Origin: JAFARZ01 sp035651595
Lineage (GTDB): Bacteria > Actinomycetota > Actinomycetes > Streptosporangiales > Streptosporangiaceae
Reading direction: 5' to 3'
Length of the DNA stretch: 24,016 nucleotides
Assembly (NCBI GenBank): GCA_035651595.1
Contig: DASRFJ010000181.1
Location: 1-24,016 of the forward strand
Shown here: positions 1 to 8,332 of the stretch, piece after piece
How positions within the stretch are numbered: the first letter of the stretch is position 1
How the letters are laid out: the number at the start of each line of letters is the position of its first letter
Notes under the pieces: generated by a model
The model's input: only the letters and a program-made list of their open reading frames with translations
Databases searched by the model: none
What the model was told of the DNA's origin: nothing
Translations under genes and position numbers: made by a program

Positions 1-26
1 CGCCTGCTTCGTGATTTCGTCGATCT

Positions 27-40
27 ATCAATCGATTGAT
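27..40. promoter_or_regulatory. Perfect 14-bp palindrome, candidate TetR operator
   Basis: ATCAATCGATTGAT equals its own reverse complement and ends 12 bp before the preferred start codon of the TetR-family gene. TetR-family repressors commonly bind such palindromes in their own promoters, so autoregulation is inferred. If translation began at the upstream in-frame GTG at 11, this site would lie inside the gene, which is one reason to prefer the start at 53. Whatever lies upstream of the window could also be controlled by it. Confidence 0.5.
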
Positions 41-52
41 TGGGTGGCTGGA

Positions 53-712
53 ATGTCGGGGCTTGTGCAGGTGAGACGGGCAGCGGTCGCGCTGTTCGCC
101 GAGCGGGGCTTCGCCGCCACCGGGATCCGGGATATCGGCCGGGCAGTCGGCCTGAACCCGGCCACGCTGTATCACTACGTCGGCAGCAAGGAAGACTTGC
201 TGATAGGGATGCTGCGGGAGAGCCAGGAGGACCTGCTGCGGGCCGGCCGCGACGCCTTCGGCGCAAGCGCCGACCCGGCAATTCAGCTGGCCCGCCTGGT
301 GCGTGTCCACGTCGCGACCGAGGCCGTCAACCCGCTGATATCGCGGGTATCCGACCACGAAGTGCACGCGCTGACCGGGCGGAACCGGGAGGTCATCGTG
401 GGCCTGCGCGATGATTACGAGTCGTTGTTCCACCGCGCGCTGGCCGCGGGCGCGCAAACCGGGCAGTTCCTGGTCACCGATCTGCCGGTCGCCAGGTACG
501 CGCTGCTCGAAATGTGCAACGGCGTGGCCGACTGGTACCAGCCGGACGGCCGACTGTCGATTGCCGAGCTTCAGGACCTGTACAGCGAACTGGCCTGCCG
601 GATGGTGGGCGGCCGGATCGTGACGCGCGCCGAATGCGAGCCTCCGGTCGCCATCACCCGGCTCGGCTGGGAACCGGTGCCGCCGGCCGGCACCGAACAG
701 GCCTCCGCGTGA
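53..712 (+). CDS. TetR/AcrR family transcriptional regulator
   Basis: This is a 219-residue one-component repressor. An N-terminal helix-turn-helix occupies about residues 6-50, with the family pattern LFAERGFAATGIRDIG followed by LNPATLYHYVGSKEDLL. A helical ligand-binding and dimerisation domain follows. ATG 53 is chosen because it gives a normal-length N-terminus and leaves the palindrome at 27-40 outside the gene. GTG 11 is in frame but would add 14 residues with no family character. There is no strong ribosome-binding site before 53, so the start is uncertain. The next genes are an acyl-CoA synthetase remnant and an enoyl-CoA hydratase, so a role in acyl-CoA (fatty acid or steroid type) catabolism like FadR or KstR2 regulators is plausible, but this is inferred from position only. 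Confidence 0.85.
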   Translation: MSGLVQVRRAAVALFAERGFAATGIRDIGRAVGLNPATLYHYVGSKEDLLIGMLRESQEDLLRAGRDAFGASADPAIQLARLVRVHVATEAVNPLISRVSDHEVHALTGRNREVIVGLRDDYESLFHRALAAGAQTGQFLVTDLPVARYALLEMCNGVADWYQPDGRLSIAELQDLYSELACRMVGGRIVTRAECEPPVAITRLGWEPVPPAGTEQASA

Positions 713-876
713 GCGGCGTTCTGTTCGACCGGACGGCTGGCCCGGTTCAAGGTGCCCGCGTACGTCGAGTTCGTCGAATCGTTTCCCATGACCCCCTCGG
801 CGCGGATCCGCAAGCGCGAACTGCTGGAACGCGACCAGGACCAGCGAGCGGGAGCCTCCGACTTAGGAGGGACATA

Positions 877-877
<1 letters not shown>
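713..877 (+). pseudogene. 3' remnant of an AMP-dependent acyl-CoA synthetase gene
   Basis: The frame directly after the TetR stop codon translates as a C-terminal AMP-ligase tail: RLARFKVPAYVEFVESFP, then MTPSARIRKRELLERD. It ends at TAA 875-877. In the acyl-CoA synthetase family this stretch is the AMP-binding C-terminal domain, usually reading A-x-(F/Y)-K-x-P with a later T-P-S-G-K-I. Only about 50 codons survive, with no start codon and no adenylation domain. The usual catalytic lysine of S-G-K-I is arginine here (S-A-R-I), although some related ligases also lack S-G-K-I. The TAA overlaps the ATG of the hydratase gene (TAATG), so the intact ligase gene was probably translationally coupled to it. 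A deletion or recombination has joined its tail to the tetR end. Confidence 0.75.
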
Positions 878-1674
<797 letters not shown>

Positions 1675-1758
1675 CCGCCGCCTCGTTGTGATCGCGCGTA
1701 TTTCGGCACAGGACTAATTTAGCTGCTAACTAATAAGCGAGTCCTCGGAGGAATCGAC

Positions 1759-2091
1759 ATGGCAAAGTTCATGATCCTCTACCGCGCATCGACGACCGCT
1801 CGCGAGCAGCTGGCGAGCGCCACGCCAGAGCAGATGAAGGCCGGCATGGACGCCTGGATGGCGTGGGCTGGCAAGGCCGGCGATGCCGTCGTCGACCTCG
1901 GCGCGCCGCTGGCGTACGCCACGCAGGTCAATTCGGCCGGCGCTGCGGGCGCGGACGACGTCACGGGATACTCCTTCCTGGAGGCCGATTCGGCGCAAGC
2001 CGTCGCCGGGATCCTGGACGGGCACCCGCACCTCGAGATGCCGGGCAGCTCGATCGACGTCCTCGAGCTGCTCAGCTTGCCAGGCATGTAA
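1759..2091 (+). CDS. YciI-like (YCII/DGPF-domain) family protein
   Basis: This is a small 110-residue protein starting MAKFMILYRASTT and ending in an ELLSLPGM tail. GGAGGA at 1747-1752 lies six bases before ATG 1759. The pattern of an N-terminal beta strand (KFMILYR), a helix with EQMKAGMDAWMAWAGKAG, a central GYSFLEADSAQAVAGIL segment and a C-terminal strand matches the ferredoxin-like dimeric alpha-beta barrel of the YCII family. Actinomycetes carry many of these stand-alone proteins, often near regulators. Their biochemical role is mostly unknown, and I infer none. An AT-rich stretch (about 1714-1738) upstream may hold its promoter. It converges on the beta-propeller gene. Confidence 0.8.
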   Translation: MAKFMILYRASTTAREQLASATPEQMKAGMDAWMAWAGKAGDAVVDLGAPLAYATQVNSAGAAGADDVTGYSFLEADSAQAVAGILDGHPHLEMPGSSIDVLELLSLPGM

Positions 2092-2111
2092 ACCTGGGCC
2101 GAACGTACCGT

Positions 2112-2130
2112 GGTGCCACGCCAGGGCACC
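2112..2130. terminator. Short GC hairpin between convergent genes
   Basis: GGTGCC and GGCACC form a perfect 6-bp stem around a 7-base loop in the 41-bp gap between two convergent stop codons. There is no T-run on either side, so it would be a weak, U-less bidirectional terminator at best. Confidence 0.3.
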
Positions 2131-2132
2131 TG

Positions 2133-4574
2133 TCACGGCACGGGAAGCCGGTAGATGCCCCGGCCGAAGGTGGCGGCGAAGATCGTGCTGCCGTCTCCGG
2201 AGAGTTTCAGGTCGAGCACCGGGGCGTTAGGCAGACCGCTGCCCAGCCTGGCCCAGTTCCGCTTGCCGTTCTTAAGGTAGAAGACACCGAAGTCGGTGGT
2301 GGCGTAGAGCTGGTGGCGCGGCTGGTCGTAGGTGAGCATCCACACCGGCGCGTTGGGCATGTTGCCGCTGATGTTGAACCAGGTGGCGCCGCCGTCTCTG
2401 GTCTCCCAGATGTTGGCGGCCAGGTCGCCTTCTTTGTAGCTGGAGAAGCTGACGTAGACGTGGCTGGCGTTCGTGGGGTCGACCACGATGGCGGTGACCC
2501 ACTGCTGCGGCAGGACGGCGGCACCGAGCTGGGTCCAGCTGACGTTGCTGGCCGTGGCGTTGGTGGTCTTCCACAGCTTGCCGGTGTCCGTGCCGGCGTA
2601 GATGGTGGTGGCCGGCGAGGTGGGCGTGCCCGTGCTCTTGGCCGGGGCGATCTCGGTGACCGCGCCGTACTCGTTCGCGTAGAAGGTGTCCGGGTTGACC
2701 TCGCTCGGCGGGACCGGGCCGGGCAGGCTGTCCGGGCTGTCCGGCGTGGTGGGGCTGATCAGCGTCCACGCGCCGGAGCCGGTGACCACCCCGGCGGCGG
2801 AGCGCGCGATCGAGGTGCCGCCGATGTACACATAGTCCGGGTCGGCCGGGTCGAGCACCAGCGGGGTGTCGGTGGTCAGCCGGGTGCCGTCCGGGAACGG
2901 GTTGGCGAAGAACGTGCTGGTTGTCGTCGTACCGGAGTCCACGAACTTGGCGCAGTCCTCGGCCGGCGGCGAGGGCTGGAAGCACGCGTAGTACACGTTC
3001 TGGTCGTTCGGGTTGATCTGTACCCAGTGCCCGTCACCGCCGAAGTAGCTGTTCCACTGGGTCAGGTCGGTGGGTTCCGTGCCGGCAGTCCAGGTCCGGA
3101 TGCTGCCCTGGTCCTGCAGACCGGTCACCATGCGCGACGGGTCCTGCTGGGACACCGACAGATGGTAGGACTGGTTCCACGGCTCCACTTTCGCATGCGT
3201 CCACGTCCTGGTGGCGCCGTTCTGGGTGGAGACGTACACCCCGCCGTCGTCGCCGTTGTAGACCAGGTTCGGCACGTTCGGGTCCCATGCCATGGCGTGC
3301 TGATCGGCGTGCGGACCGTTGGAGTTGTGCCAGGTCACGCCGCCGTCGGTGGATTCGCGCAGGCTGACGTCGGCCGCGAAGATGTGGTTCTCGTTGGCGG
3401 GGTCGACCCATAGCCGGCCGAAGACCCATTCGTACCCGGCGCCCGGAGCGCCCGGCTCACCGGCCCCGCAGGTCCACGTCTTGCCCGCGTCGTTGGAGAC
3501 GTAGAACCCCTTGTCCGGCCCGTTGGCGCCGCTGAACTCGATGTAGGCGCGGTTCGGGTCGCCCGGCGCGAACGCGATGCCGATCCGGCCGAGATCCGGG
3601 CTGGAGTCAAGCCCGCTGCCGGTCTGGTCCCAGGAGCACAGCGAGCCGGTGATGCTGGTGTTGTCCAGCCGGGTCCAGGATTTGCCGCCGTCCGCGGAAC
3701 GGTAGAGCCCGGATCCCACGCCGCCGTAGTGGAACGCGCCGTTGTTGCGGTACCGGTCCCACAGCGACGCGAGGATGATGTCCGGATTGGCGGGGTCGAG
3801 CGCGACGTCGATCGCGCCCGTCGTCTGGTTAGGCGGTGCGAGGGCGAGTTTCCAGTCCTTGCCGCCGTTGGTGAGCTGGTACAGGCCGCGCTGGCTGGAG
3901 ATCGTCGAGATCCACCCGGCGGCCGCGGCCCACACCTCGTGCGGGTTTGCCGGGTTCACCACGATCCGGCCGAACGCTCCGCTGTCCGGCAGGCCCCACG
4001 GCTGCCAGCTATGTCCGCCATCGGTCGACCGGTAGATGCCGTTGCCGAGGAACGTGTCCCCGCCGCCGGACGGATTCGCCTCACCGGTGCCGGCCCACAG
4101 CGTCCCGTCCGCGCTCCGCGCCAGCGCCCCCATCGCCTGCGTGTCGTTGGCGGGCCAGGCGGGTGCCCAGGTCACCCCGCCATCGGTGCTCTTCATGATC
4201 CCGCCGCTGGAGACCGCGGCGTACACCGCGCTCGGCGACGTGGTCGGGTCAATGGCCAGGTCCACCACGCGGCCGCCGACGTTGGTGGGGCCGGTGAACC
4301 GCCATGCCTTCGGGTCGCCGACGGGGATGGCCGCGGCCTGCTGCCGGGCCTGGGCCACCTGGTTCAAGGTGGCGGGCTGACCGTCCTTGAGCTCCGACGG
4401 CGGCGGCGAGTCCTCGCCGTCGTCCTGGCCGTCGTTGCCGGGTGCCGCCGCGGCACGAGGCGCCGCCGCGGCACGGTGCGGCGATGCCGCATGGGGTGCC
4501 CCGGGAGACGAGCACGCCGCCGCTATCGGCACCAGCAGTGTCAGCGCCGCGATGATGCCCAACTTCTTCGTCAC
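2133..4574 (-). CDS. Secreted lipoprotein with Asp-box (BNR) beta-propeller repeats
   Basis: This is an 813-residue exported protein. GTG 4574 is chosen because it yields a clean lipoprotein signal peptide: Lys-Lys, a hydrophobic core, then IAAACSS with the lipidated Cys at residue 21. GGAG lies about nine bases upstream. The frame stays open to 4643, but that extension lacks signal-peptide character. Residues 22-60 are an Ala/Pro-rich linker. From about residue 129 onward many Asp-box motifs (S-x-D-x-G-x-x-W) recur, including STDGGVTWAP, STDGGHSWQPW, SADGGKSWTRL, SNDAGKTWTCG and TRDGGATWFN. This is the signature of multi-bladed propellers in sortilin-like, GH74-like and Ycf48-like proteins. 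I see no basis for choosing an enzyme activity. It may bind glycans or proteins at the cell surface. An apparent promoter of its own lies upstream. Confidence 0.85.
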   Translation of the reverse strand: MTKKLGIIAALTLLVPIAAACSSPGAPHAASPHRAAAAPRAAAAPGNDGQDDGEDSPPPSELKDGQPATLNQVAQARQQAAAIPVGDPKAWRFTGPTNVGGRVVDLAIDPTTSPSAVYAAVSSGGIMKSTDGGVTWAPAWPANDTQAMGALARSADGTLWAGTGEANPSGGGDTFLGNGIYRSTDGGHSWQPWGLPDSGAFGRIVVNPANPHEVWAAAAGWISTISSQRGLYQLTNGGKDWKLALAPPNQTTGAIDVALDPANPDIILASLWDRYRNNGAFHYGGVGSGLYRSADGGKSWTRLDNTSITGSLCSWDQTGSGLDSSPDLGRIGIAFAPGDPNRAYIEFSGANGPDKGFYVSNDAGKTWTCGAGEPGAPGAGYEWVFGRLWVDPANENHIFAADVSLRESTDGGVTWHNSNGPHADQHAMAWDPNVPNLVYNGDDGGVYVSTQNGATRTWTHAKVEPWNQSYHLSVSQQDPSRMVTGLQDQGSIRTWTAGTEPTDLTQWNSYFGGDGHWVQINPNDQNVYYACFQPSPPAEDCAKFVDSGTTTTSTFFANPFPDGTRLTTDTPLVLDPADPDYVYIGGTSIARSAAGVVTGSGAWTLISPTTPDSPDSLPGPVPPSEVNPDTFYANEYGAVTEIAPAKSTGTPTSPATTIYAGTDTGKLWKTTNATASNVSWTQLGAAVLPQQWVTAIVVDPTNASHVYVSFSSYKEGDLAANIWETRDGGATWFNISGNMPNAPVWMLTYDQPRHQLYATTDFGVFYLKNGKRNWARLGSGLPNAPVLDLKLSGDGSTIFAATFGRGIYRLPVP

Positions 4575-4620
4575 CCTAGGACTCCATTCAACCCCGGAAA
4601 GAAACACAAACCCACATGTG

Positions 4621-4648
4621 ACGCTAGAAGCGCCACACCACAAGTCAA
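4621..4648 (-). promoter_or_regulatory. Candidate sigma-70-type promoter of the propeller lipoprotein gene
   Basis: On the minus strand, TTGACT (4648-4643) and TAGCGT (4626-4621) are separated by 16 bp. They resemble the -35 and -10 boxes of a housekeeping actinobacterial promoter and lie about 47 bp upstream of the GTG start. This suggests the gene is transcribed independently of the upstream MFS gene. Confidence 0.45.
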
Positions 4649-4662
4649 TAGCCAGCGGTGGT

Positions 4663-5907
4663 TTATCTCGCCGGGTCCTCGGCGGCGGGAGCCGACCGGC
4701 GCAGCCCCGGAACCAGCAGCAGCGTGACGGCGGTCGATGCCGCCGCCATCGTGCCCATGGCCGCAGCCGGGGGCAGGACCGACGCGATCGCCCCGGCGAC
4801 GAGCGCGCCGAGCGCCTGCCAGACCAGCATGCCGTTCATGTGCAGGCCCAGGACCTGACCCTGGATCGCGTCGTCAGTATGCCGGAGGAGGCGGTCTTGC
4901 AACGGCAGCGACGCCGCGTACCCGGCCGCGGCGATGAAGCCGAGCGGTATCGCGACCGCGGGCGGCGGGGTGAGGAAGAAGAACAGGTAAGGTACCGCAA
5001 GCAGGAGCCGGAGCGGCTCGATGATCCGGTCGCGCAACCCTGGCGGCACATAGCGGCCGATCACCAGATCCCCCGCCATCATGCCCGCGGCGGTCGACGA
5101 GAACAGCCAGCCGGCCAGCGAGCCGTGGCCCGTGGACGCCGCGCTCGCGTACGGGACGAACACCGACTCGCAGCCGACCACGAGCCCATTCGGCACCCAG
5201 AGCGCGAGGTACAGGGGGCGGGTTACCGGTGAGCAGAGCAGCCGCCGGTTCACCGCCATCGTGCGCCGGACCAAACCCCCGCTCCCGTTCGCGTCCGCGG
5301 TCCTGGCGGCGCGCGCGGGACGGTCGCGCAGGCCGAACCCTACGCTGGCCGCACTCACCAGGTCGGCAACGGCCGCGACGGCGAACAGCCCGCGGGGCGA
5401 CAGCCACAGCAAGGCGAGACCGCCGACGCCGTACCCGACCACCTGCATCCCGCCATCCGCCAGGTTCATCAGCGAGCGCGCCAGGATGTAGGACCCCGCC
5501 GGGACGATCTCGCGAACCAGCACCCACCGGGTTCCCGAGAACATCGCGTACGCCGCGTACGGGATCGTGAGCAGGCCGAACCGCGCCTGCCATGGCAGTC
5601 CCGGCACCAGTTGCAGCGCGTCGCAGACCAGCGCCGCACCCATCTGGCACATCAGCCCCGTCCTGGGCCTGACCCGGTCCGAGGACGCGAGCAGCAGCTG
5701 CGACACGGCCAGGGACACCAGCGGACCGCCGAACAGCGACAGCCCGCTCAGCACGGCCGACCGGGTCGCCTGGTAGGTGATCGTCGCCAGCGCCAGCCCG
5801 GACGCCGCCACCGAGATCACCACGACGCAGCGGTTGACGAACAACACGCGGAATTCCCGGATCGCGAGCAGCGACCGGTACGTTATCGCGGCGATCGTGA
5901 CGGACAC
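4663..5907 (-). CDS. MFS transporter, 12-helix efflux type
   Basis: This is a 414-residue integral membrane protein with about twelve hydrophobic segments. The loop SSDRVRPRTGLM after the second helix fits the cytoplasmic 2-3 loop of the major facilitator superfamily. The N-terminal ITYRSLLAIREFRVLFVNR resembles MFS_3/enterobactin-exporter-like actinobacterial permeases, which usually export small molecules by proton antiport. GTG 5907 is preferred because the frame upstream (to 6006) overlaps the start of the divergent regulator and is not membrane-like. No good ribosome-binding site precedes it, so a leaderless transcript or another start is possible. The divergent DUF5937-ArsR gene 57 bp away is its probable regulator. 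The substrate is unknown. Confidence 0.82.
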   Translation of the reverse strand: MSVTIAAITYRSLLAIREFRVLFVNRCVVVISVAASGLALATITYQATRSAVLSGLSLFGGPLVSLAVSQLLLASSDRVRPRTGLMCQMGAALVCDALQLVPGLPWQARFGLLTIPYAAYAMFSGTRWVLVREIVPAGSYILARSLMNLADGGMQVVGYGVGGLALLWLSPRGLFAVAAVADLVSAASVGFGLRDRPARAARTADANGSGGLVRRTMAVNRRLLCSPVTRPLYLALWVPNGLVVGCESVFVPYASAASTGHGSLAGWLFSSTAAGMMAGDLVIGRYVPPGLRDRIIEPLRLLLAVPYLFFFLTPPPAVAIPLGFIAAAGYAASLPLQDRLLRHTDDAIQGQVLGLHMNGMLVWQALGALVAGAIASVLPPAAAMGTMAAASTAVTLLLVPGLRRSAPAAEDPAR

Positions 5908-5928
5908 CGTTCGATCGTGCAAGCTGGA

Positions 5929-5944
5929 CGCACGTGCGCATAAT
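5929..5944. promoter_or_regulatory. Divergent promoter region: 10-bp palindrome plus -10-like box
   Basis: CGCACGTGCG (5929-5938) is a perfect palindrome in the 57-bp gap between divergent start codons. CATAAT (5939-5944), one base from TATAAT, follows at once and would place a transcript start just before the GAGGA ribosome-binding site of the ArsR gene. No clear -35 box was found. The palindrome is a candidate site for the adjacent regulator. Confidence 0.35.
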
Positions 5945-5964
5945 GATTCACGAGGACACGAAAC

Positions 5965-6960
5965 ATGGGGCAGAGCTGGGTGCTGAGCGCCGACCTGCTG
6001 GCGCACAGCAGGTTCGTGGTCTCCCCCTTCACCGAGACGGTCGCCGCGGCGATGATCCTCAGCCGGCCGAACCCGCCCGGCACACCGTGGATCCGGTCAT
6101 TCCGCGCGCTGCACCGCGAGGCATACCTCGCCATGCTGGCCGAGGACGAGCTTCGCGCGGTCGTCGCGGAGCACATGTGGCGGCCGCGGCGTGGCCAGGT
6201 GCCGGGCTGGATAGCCGACTTTCTCGCGCTGCCGCCGCTCGGCAATGGTGCCACCTTCGCGGACGAGTTCGGCCAGCTCGCGGCCTGGGACGACGACAGG
6301 ATGCGGGCCGAGATCGGTCAGTTCGCCCGCGGTCCGCTGCCCGCGGCGCTCGGCCGGCCCGGATTGCGCGACGCGGTGGCGGACATCCTCGGCTGGGTGT
6401 GGACCACGACGCTCGTGTCGGACTGGCCGCGGCGGCGGCGCGTCCTCGAGGCCGACATCCTCACCCGCACCAGCAGGCTGGCAAGCCACGGGTGGGCCGG
6501 GGTGTTCGACACCCTGTCGCCGCACTCTTCCTGGCTCGGCGACGGGCGGCTGCAGATCAACGGGTACGAGCTGGCGGACCGGGATCTGTCCCGGGCACGG
6601 GTGCTGGACTTCGTGCCCGTGCACAGCTACACCGGCTGGGACATGCTGGAACTTCCCCACCGGTACGCGCTTGTCTACCCGGTCTCCGGGGCGCTCGCCG
6701 ACACCGGCAGCGGGCGGTCCGGCCCCGCTGGCCTGGCCCGCCTCATCGGCCCGAACCGCGCCCGTGTCCTGCGGCTTCTCGACGAGCCGCGCACTACCAC
6801 ACAGCTCGCCGCGCTCACCGGGCTGCCGCCCGGTGCGGTGAGCAATCACCTGCGCGTACTGCTGGAATCGGGCGCCGTCCTGCGCCGGCGCGCTGGCCGG
6901 GAGGTCCTCTACTGGCGCACGTCCCTCGGCGACGCCCTCGCGGCCAACGCTAACTCGTAG
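5965..6960 (+). CDS. DUF5937/ArsR-type winged-helix transcriptional regulator
   Basis: This is a 331-residue protein with a C-terminal ArsR-like winged helix-turn-helix at about residues 257-325. Visible parts are RARVLRLLDEP, TTTQLAALTGLPPGAVSNHL as the helix-turn-helix, and VLRRRAGREVLYWR as the wing. The N-terminal ~240 residues match the DUF5937 type of actinobacterial ArsR-family proteins, starting with sensing-like segments around AHSRFVVSPFTETVAAAMIL. GAGGA (5952-5956) precedes ATG 5965. No cysteine-pair metal site is visible near the HTH, so metal sensing is unlikely, and a small-molecule ligand is more probable. It is divergent from an MFS exporter, an arrangement commonly seen for this family. 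Repression of the exporter is inferred. Confidence 0.85.
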   Translation: MGQSWVLSADLLAHSRFVVSPFTETVAAAMILSRPNPPGTPWIRSFRALHREAYLAMLAEDELRAVVAEHMWRPRRGQVPGWIADFLALPPLGNGATFADEFGQLAAWDDDRMRAEIGQFARGPLPAALGRPGLRDAVADILGWVWTTTLVSDWPRRRRVLEADILTRTSRLASHGWAGVFDTLSPHSSWLGDGRLQINGYELADRDLSRARVLDFVPVHSYTGWDMLELPHRYALVYPVSGALADTGSGRSGPAGLARLIGPNRARVLRLLDEPRTTTQLAALTGLPPGAVSNHLRVLLESGAVLRRRAGREVLYWRTSLGDALAANANS

Positions 6961-7186
6961 TATTGCTCAACAAAATACAGCCAATCGAAGGAGGCAGGAC
7001 AACGGCAAGCCCAGCTCCAGCAGGAGCAGCGGCTGGCCCTGTCACTGGCCGAACGGTCCAGCCGTGCGCTCGGCCGCACGGCCGATGACCACCGCGCACT
7101 GCTCGACGCGCTGCGCGGCACCGCCGCCCAGGCCCAAGCGCAGGTCAGCACCCACCTCAAGGCGGGGGCCACGGAACTGCTGCGGC
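6961..7186 (+). other. Non-genic stretch with an unidentified helical coding fragment
   Basis: An open but start-less frame covers this interval. From about 7000 to 7185 it encodes a Gln/Ala/Leu-rich helical stretch, for example RQAQLQQEQRLALSLAERSS and RALLDALRGTAAQAQAQVST. It looks like a piece of a coiled-coil protein rather than random sequence. An AAGGAGG at about 6988-6994 has no start codon at a sensible distance. The frame is lost where the arginase-like remnant begins. I do not recognise the family, and it is probably a gene fragment left by recombination. Confidence 0.35.
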
Positions 7187-7447
7187 GACCTGCCGGTCTA
7201 TCTGCACGTGGACGTCGACATCCTGGACAGCACCGAGGTGTCCGGGCTGCGCTTCCCCTCCGGCCCAGGTCCCACCGTGGCCGACGTCGAGCACTGCCTG
7301 ACCGCGATCACCGCCACCGCCGACGTGGTCGCGGCGTGCCTCGCCTGCGCCTGGCTCCCCGAGCAGGTCGGCGACCCGCCAGCGCGGAAGGCCATCGCCC
7401 GGCTGGCCGCCGCGCTCGGCAAGGGGCTTGCCTGGCCAAGCAGTTAG
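7187..7447 (+). pseudogene. 3' remnant of an arginase/ureohydrolase-family gene
   Basis: About 86 codons survive, starting LPVYLHVDVDILDSTE, then FPSGPGPTVADVEHCL, then a helical tail ending at the stop codon before 7448. The D-V-D-I-L-D segment matches the metal-binding D-x-D of ureohydrolases (arginase, agmatinase, formimidoylglutamase), and the following P-G-x-G-P-T region matches the usual G-G-L/P-T loop. The preceding two thirds, including the first metal-binding histidine and the D-A-H-x-D motif, are absent. An ATG at 7064 opens the frame, but the residues between it and 7187 are unrelated. The fragment is therefore unlikely to make an active enzyme. Confidence 0.65.
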
Positions 7448-7463
7448 ATTCCCGGAATTCACG

Positions 7464-7475
7464 ATCCTTAAGGAT
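7464..7475. promoter_or_regulatory. 12-bp palindrome upstream of the methyltransferase gene
   Basis: ATCCTTAAGGAT is a perfect palindrome 65 bp before the start of the DUF574 gene, in the only AT-rich gap nearby. It could be an operator for the co-transcribed XRE regulator. Palindromes of this length also occur by chance, so support is limited. Confidence 0.3.
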
Positions 7476-7540
7476 GCGATCCAGGTGGAAACAGGTAGAT
7501 TACTTCGTAAGCTCCGGACAAACGCCGCAGGAGAACATCC

Positions 7541-8332
7541 GTGACCGAGCCCAAGATCGACAGCACCATTTCGCATTCGGCCAGGATATGGAATTACTGG
7601 CTCGGCGGGAAGGATAATTACCCAGTCGACAGGGAGATGGGCGACAAGATCCTTAGCTATGTCCCTGAGCTGGTTCGTTCGGCGCGCGCGGATCGGTACT
7701 TCCTGTCCCGCGCGGTGCGGTATCTCGTGCAGGAGCAGGGGATCCGGCAGTTCCTCGACATCGGCACCGGGCTTCCCACGGTCGACAACACGCACGAGGT
7801 CGCTCAGCGCATCGCCCCCGAATGCCGGATCGTCTACGTGGACAACGATCCGCTCGTGCTCGTGCATGCCCGGGCCCTGCTGGCCAGCTCGCCGGAAGGC
7901 GCCTGCGACTACATCGATGCCGACCTCCGCGAACCAGACCAGATCGTGGAGAAAGCGGCGGCAACGCTCGATTTCACCAAGCCCATTGCGATCATGATGC
8001 TCGGCATCATGAACTTCATCGTGGACGCGGACCAAGCACAGACAATCCTGGGCCATATCCTCGGTGCCGTGCCGTCCGGGAGCTACCTGTCGATCTCGCA
8101 TCCGACCACCGAGTTCGATGCTGAACCGGCGGCCGTCGCGCTGGAGTTCTGGAATTCCAGCGGTTCTGCCCAGATGTGCTTGCGCTCCCGTGCGGAACTC
8201 CTGCGGTTTTTCGAGGGGACCGAACTCGTCGAGCCGGGCGTGGTGTCGTGCCCCCGGTGGCGCCCCGACCTCGCCGAACCCGGTGAGATCGTTGACGTGA
8301 TGCACTTCTGCGGAGTCGCCCGCAAGCCATGA
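7541..8332 (+). CDS. DUF574-family SAM-dependent methyltransferase
   Basis: This 263-residue protein opens with the family signature ARIWNYWLGGKDNYPVDRE. Further signature segments are a Rossmann-type SAM-binding motif FLDIGTGLPT (about residues 70-80), an acidic loop VYVDNDPLVLVHARAL (about 97-113), and YIDADLREP. This matches the actinobacterial S-adenosylmethionine methyltransferase family PF04672 (DUF574), whose substrates are mostly unknown. GTG 7541 is supported by AGGAGA at 7529-7534, six bases upstream. Its stop overlaps the start of the XRE/DUF5753 regulator by four bases (ATGA), so the two are probably translated together. Genes of this family often sit next to such regulators in Streptomyces-like genomes. 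Confidence 0.9.
   Translation: MTEPKIDSTISHSARIWNYWLGGKDNYPVDREMGDKILSYVPELVRSARADRYFLSRAVRYLVQEQGIRQFLDIGTGLPTVDNTHEVAQRIAPECRIVYVDNDPLVLVHARALLASSPEGACDYIDADLREPDQIVEKAAATLDFTKPIAIMMLGIMNFIVDADQAQTILGHILGAVPSGSYLSISHPTTEFDAEPAAVALEFWNSSGSAQMCLRSRAELLRFFEGTELVEPGVVSCPRWRPDLAEPGEIVDVMHFCGVARKP

Noticed and set aside
1863..3413. Long plus-strand frame of about 516 codons
   Set aside because: It is mostly antisense to the beta-propeller lipoprotein gene, is rich in Arg/Gly/Val without domain patterns, and lacks a ribosome-binding site.
7064..7447. A 127-codon gene starting at ATG 7064
   Set aside because: The first 41 codons are unrelated to the arginase-like tail and overlap the helical fragment in another frame. 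There is no ribosome-binding site.
7480..7515. ECF sigma factor promoter (GGAAAC with a CGTAA box)
   Set aside because: The spacer is only 13 bp, shorter than the 16-17 bp typical for ECF promoters.
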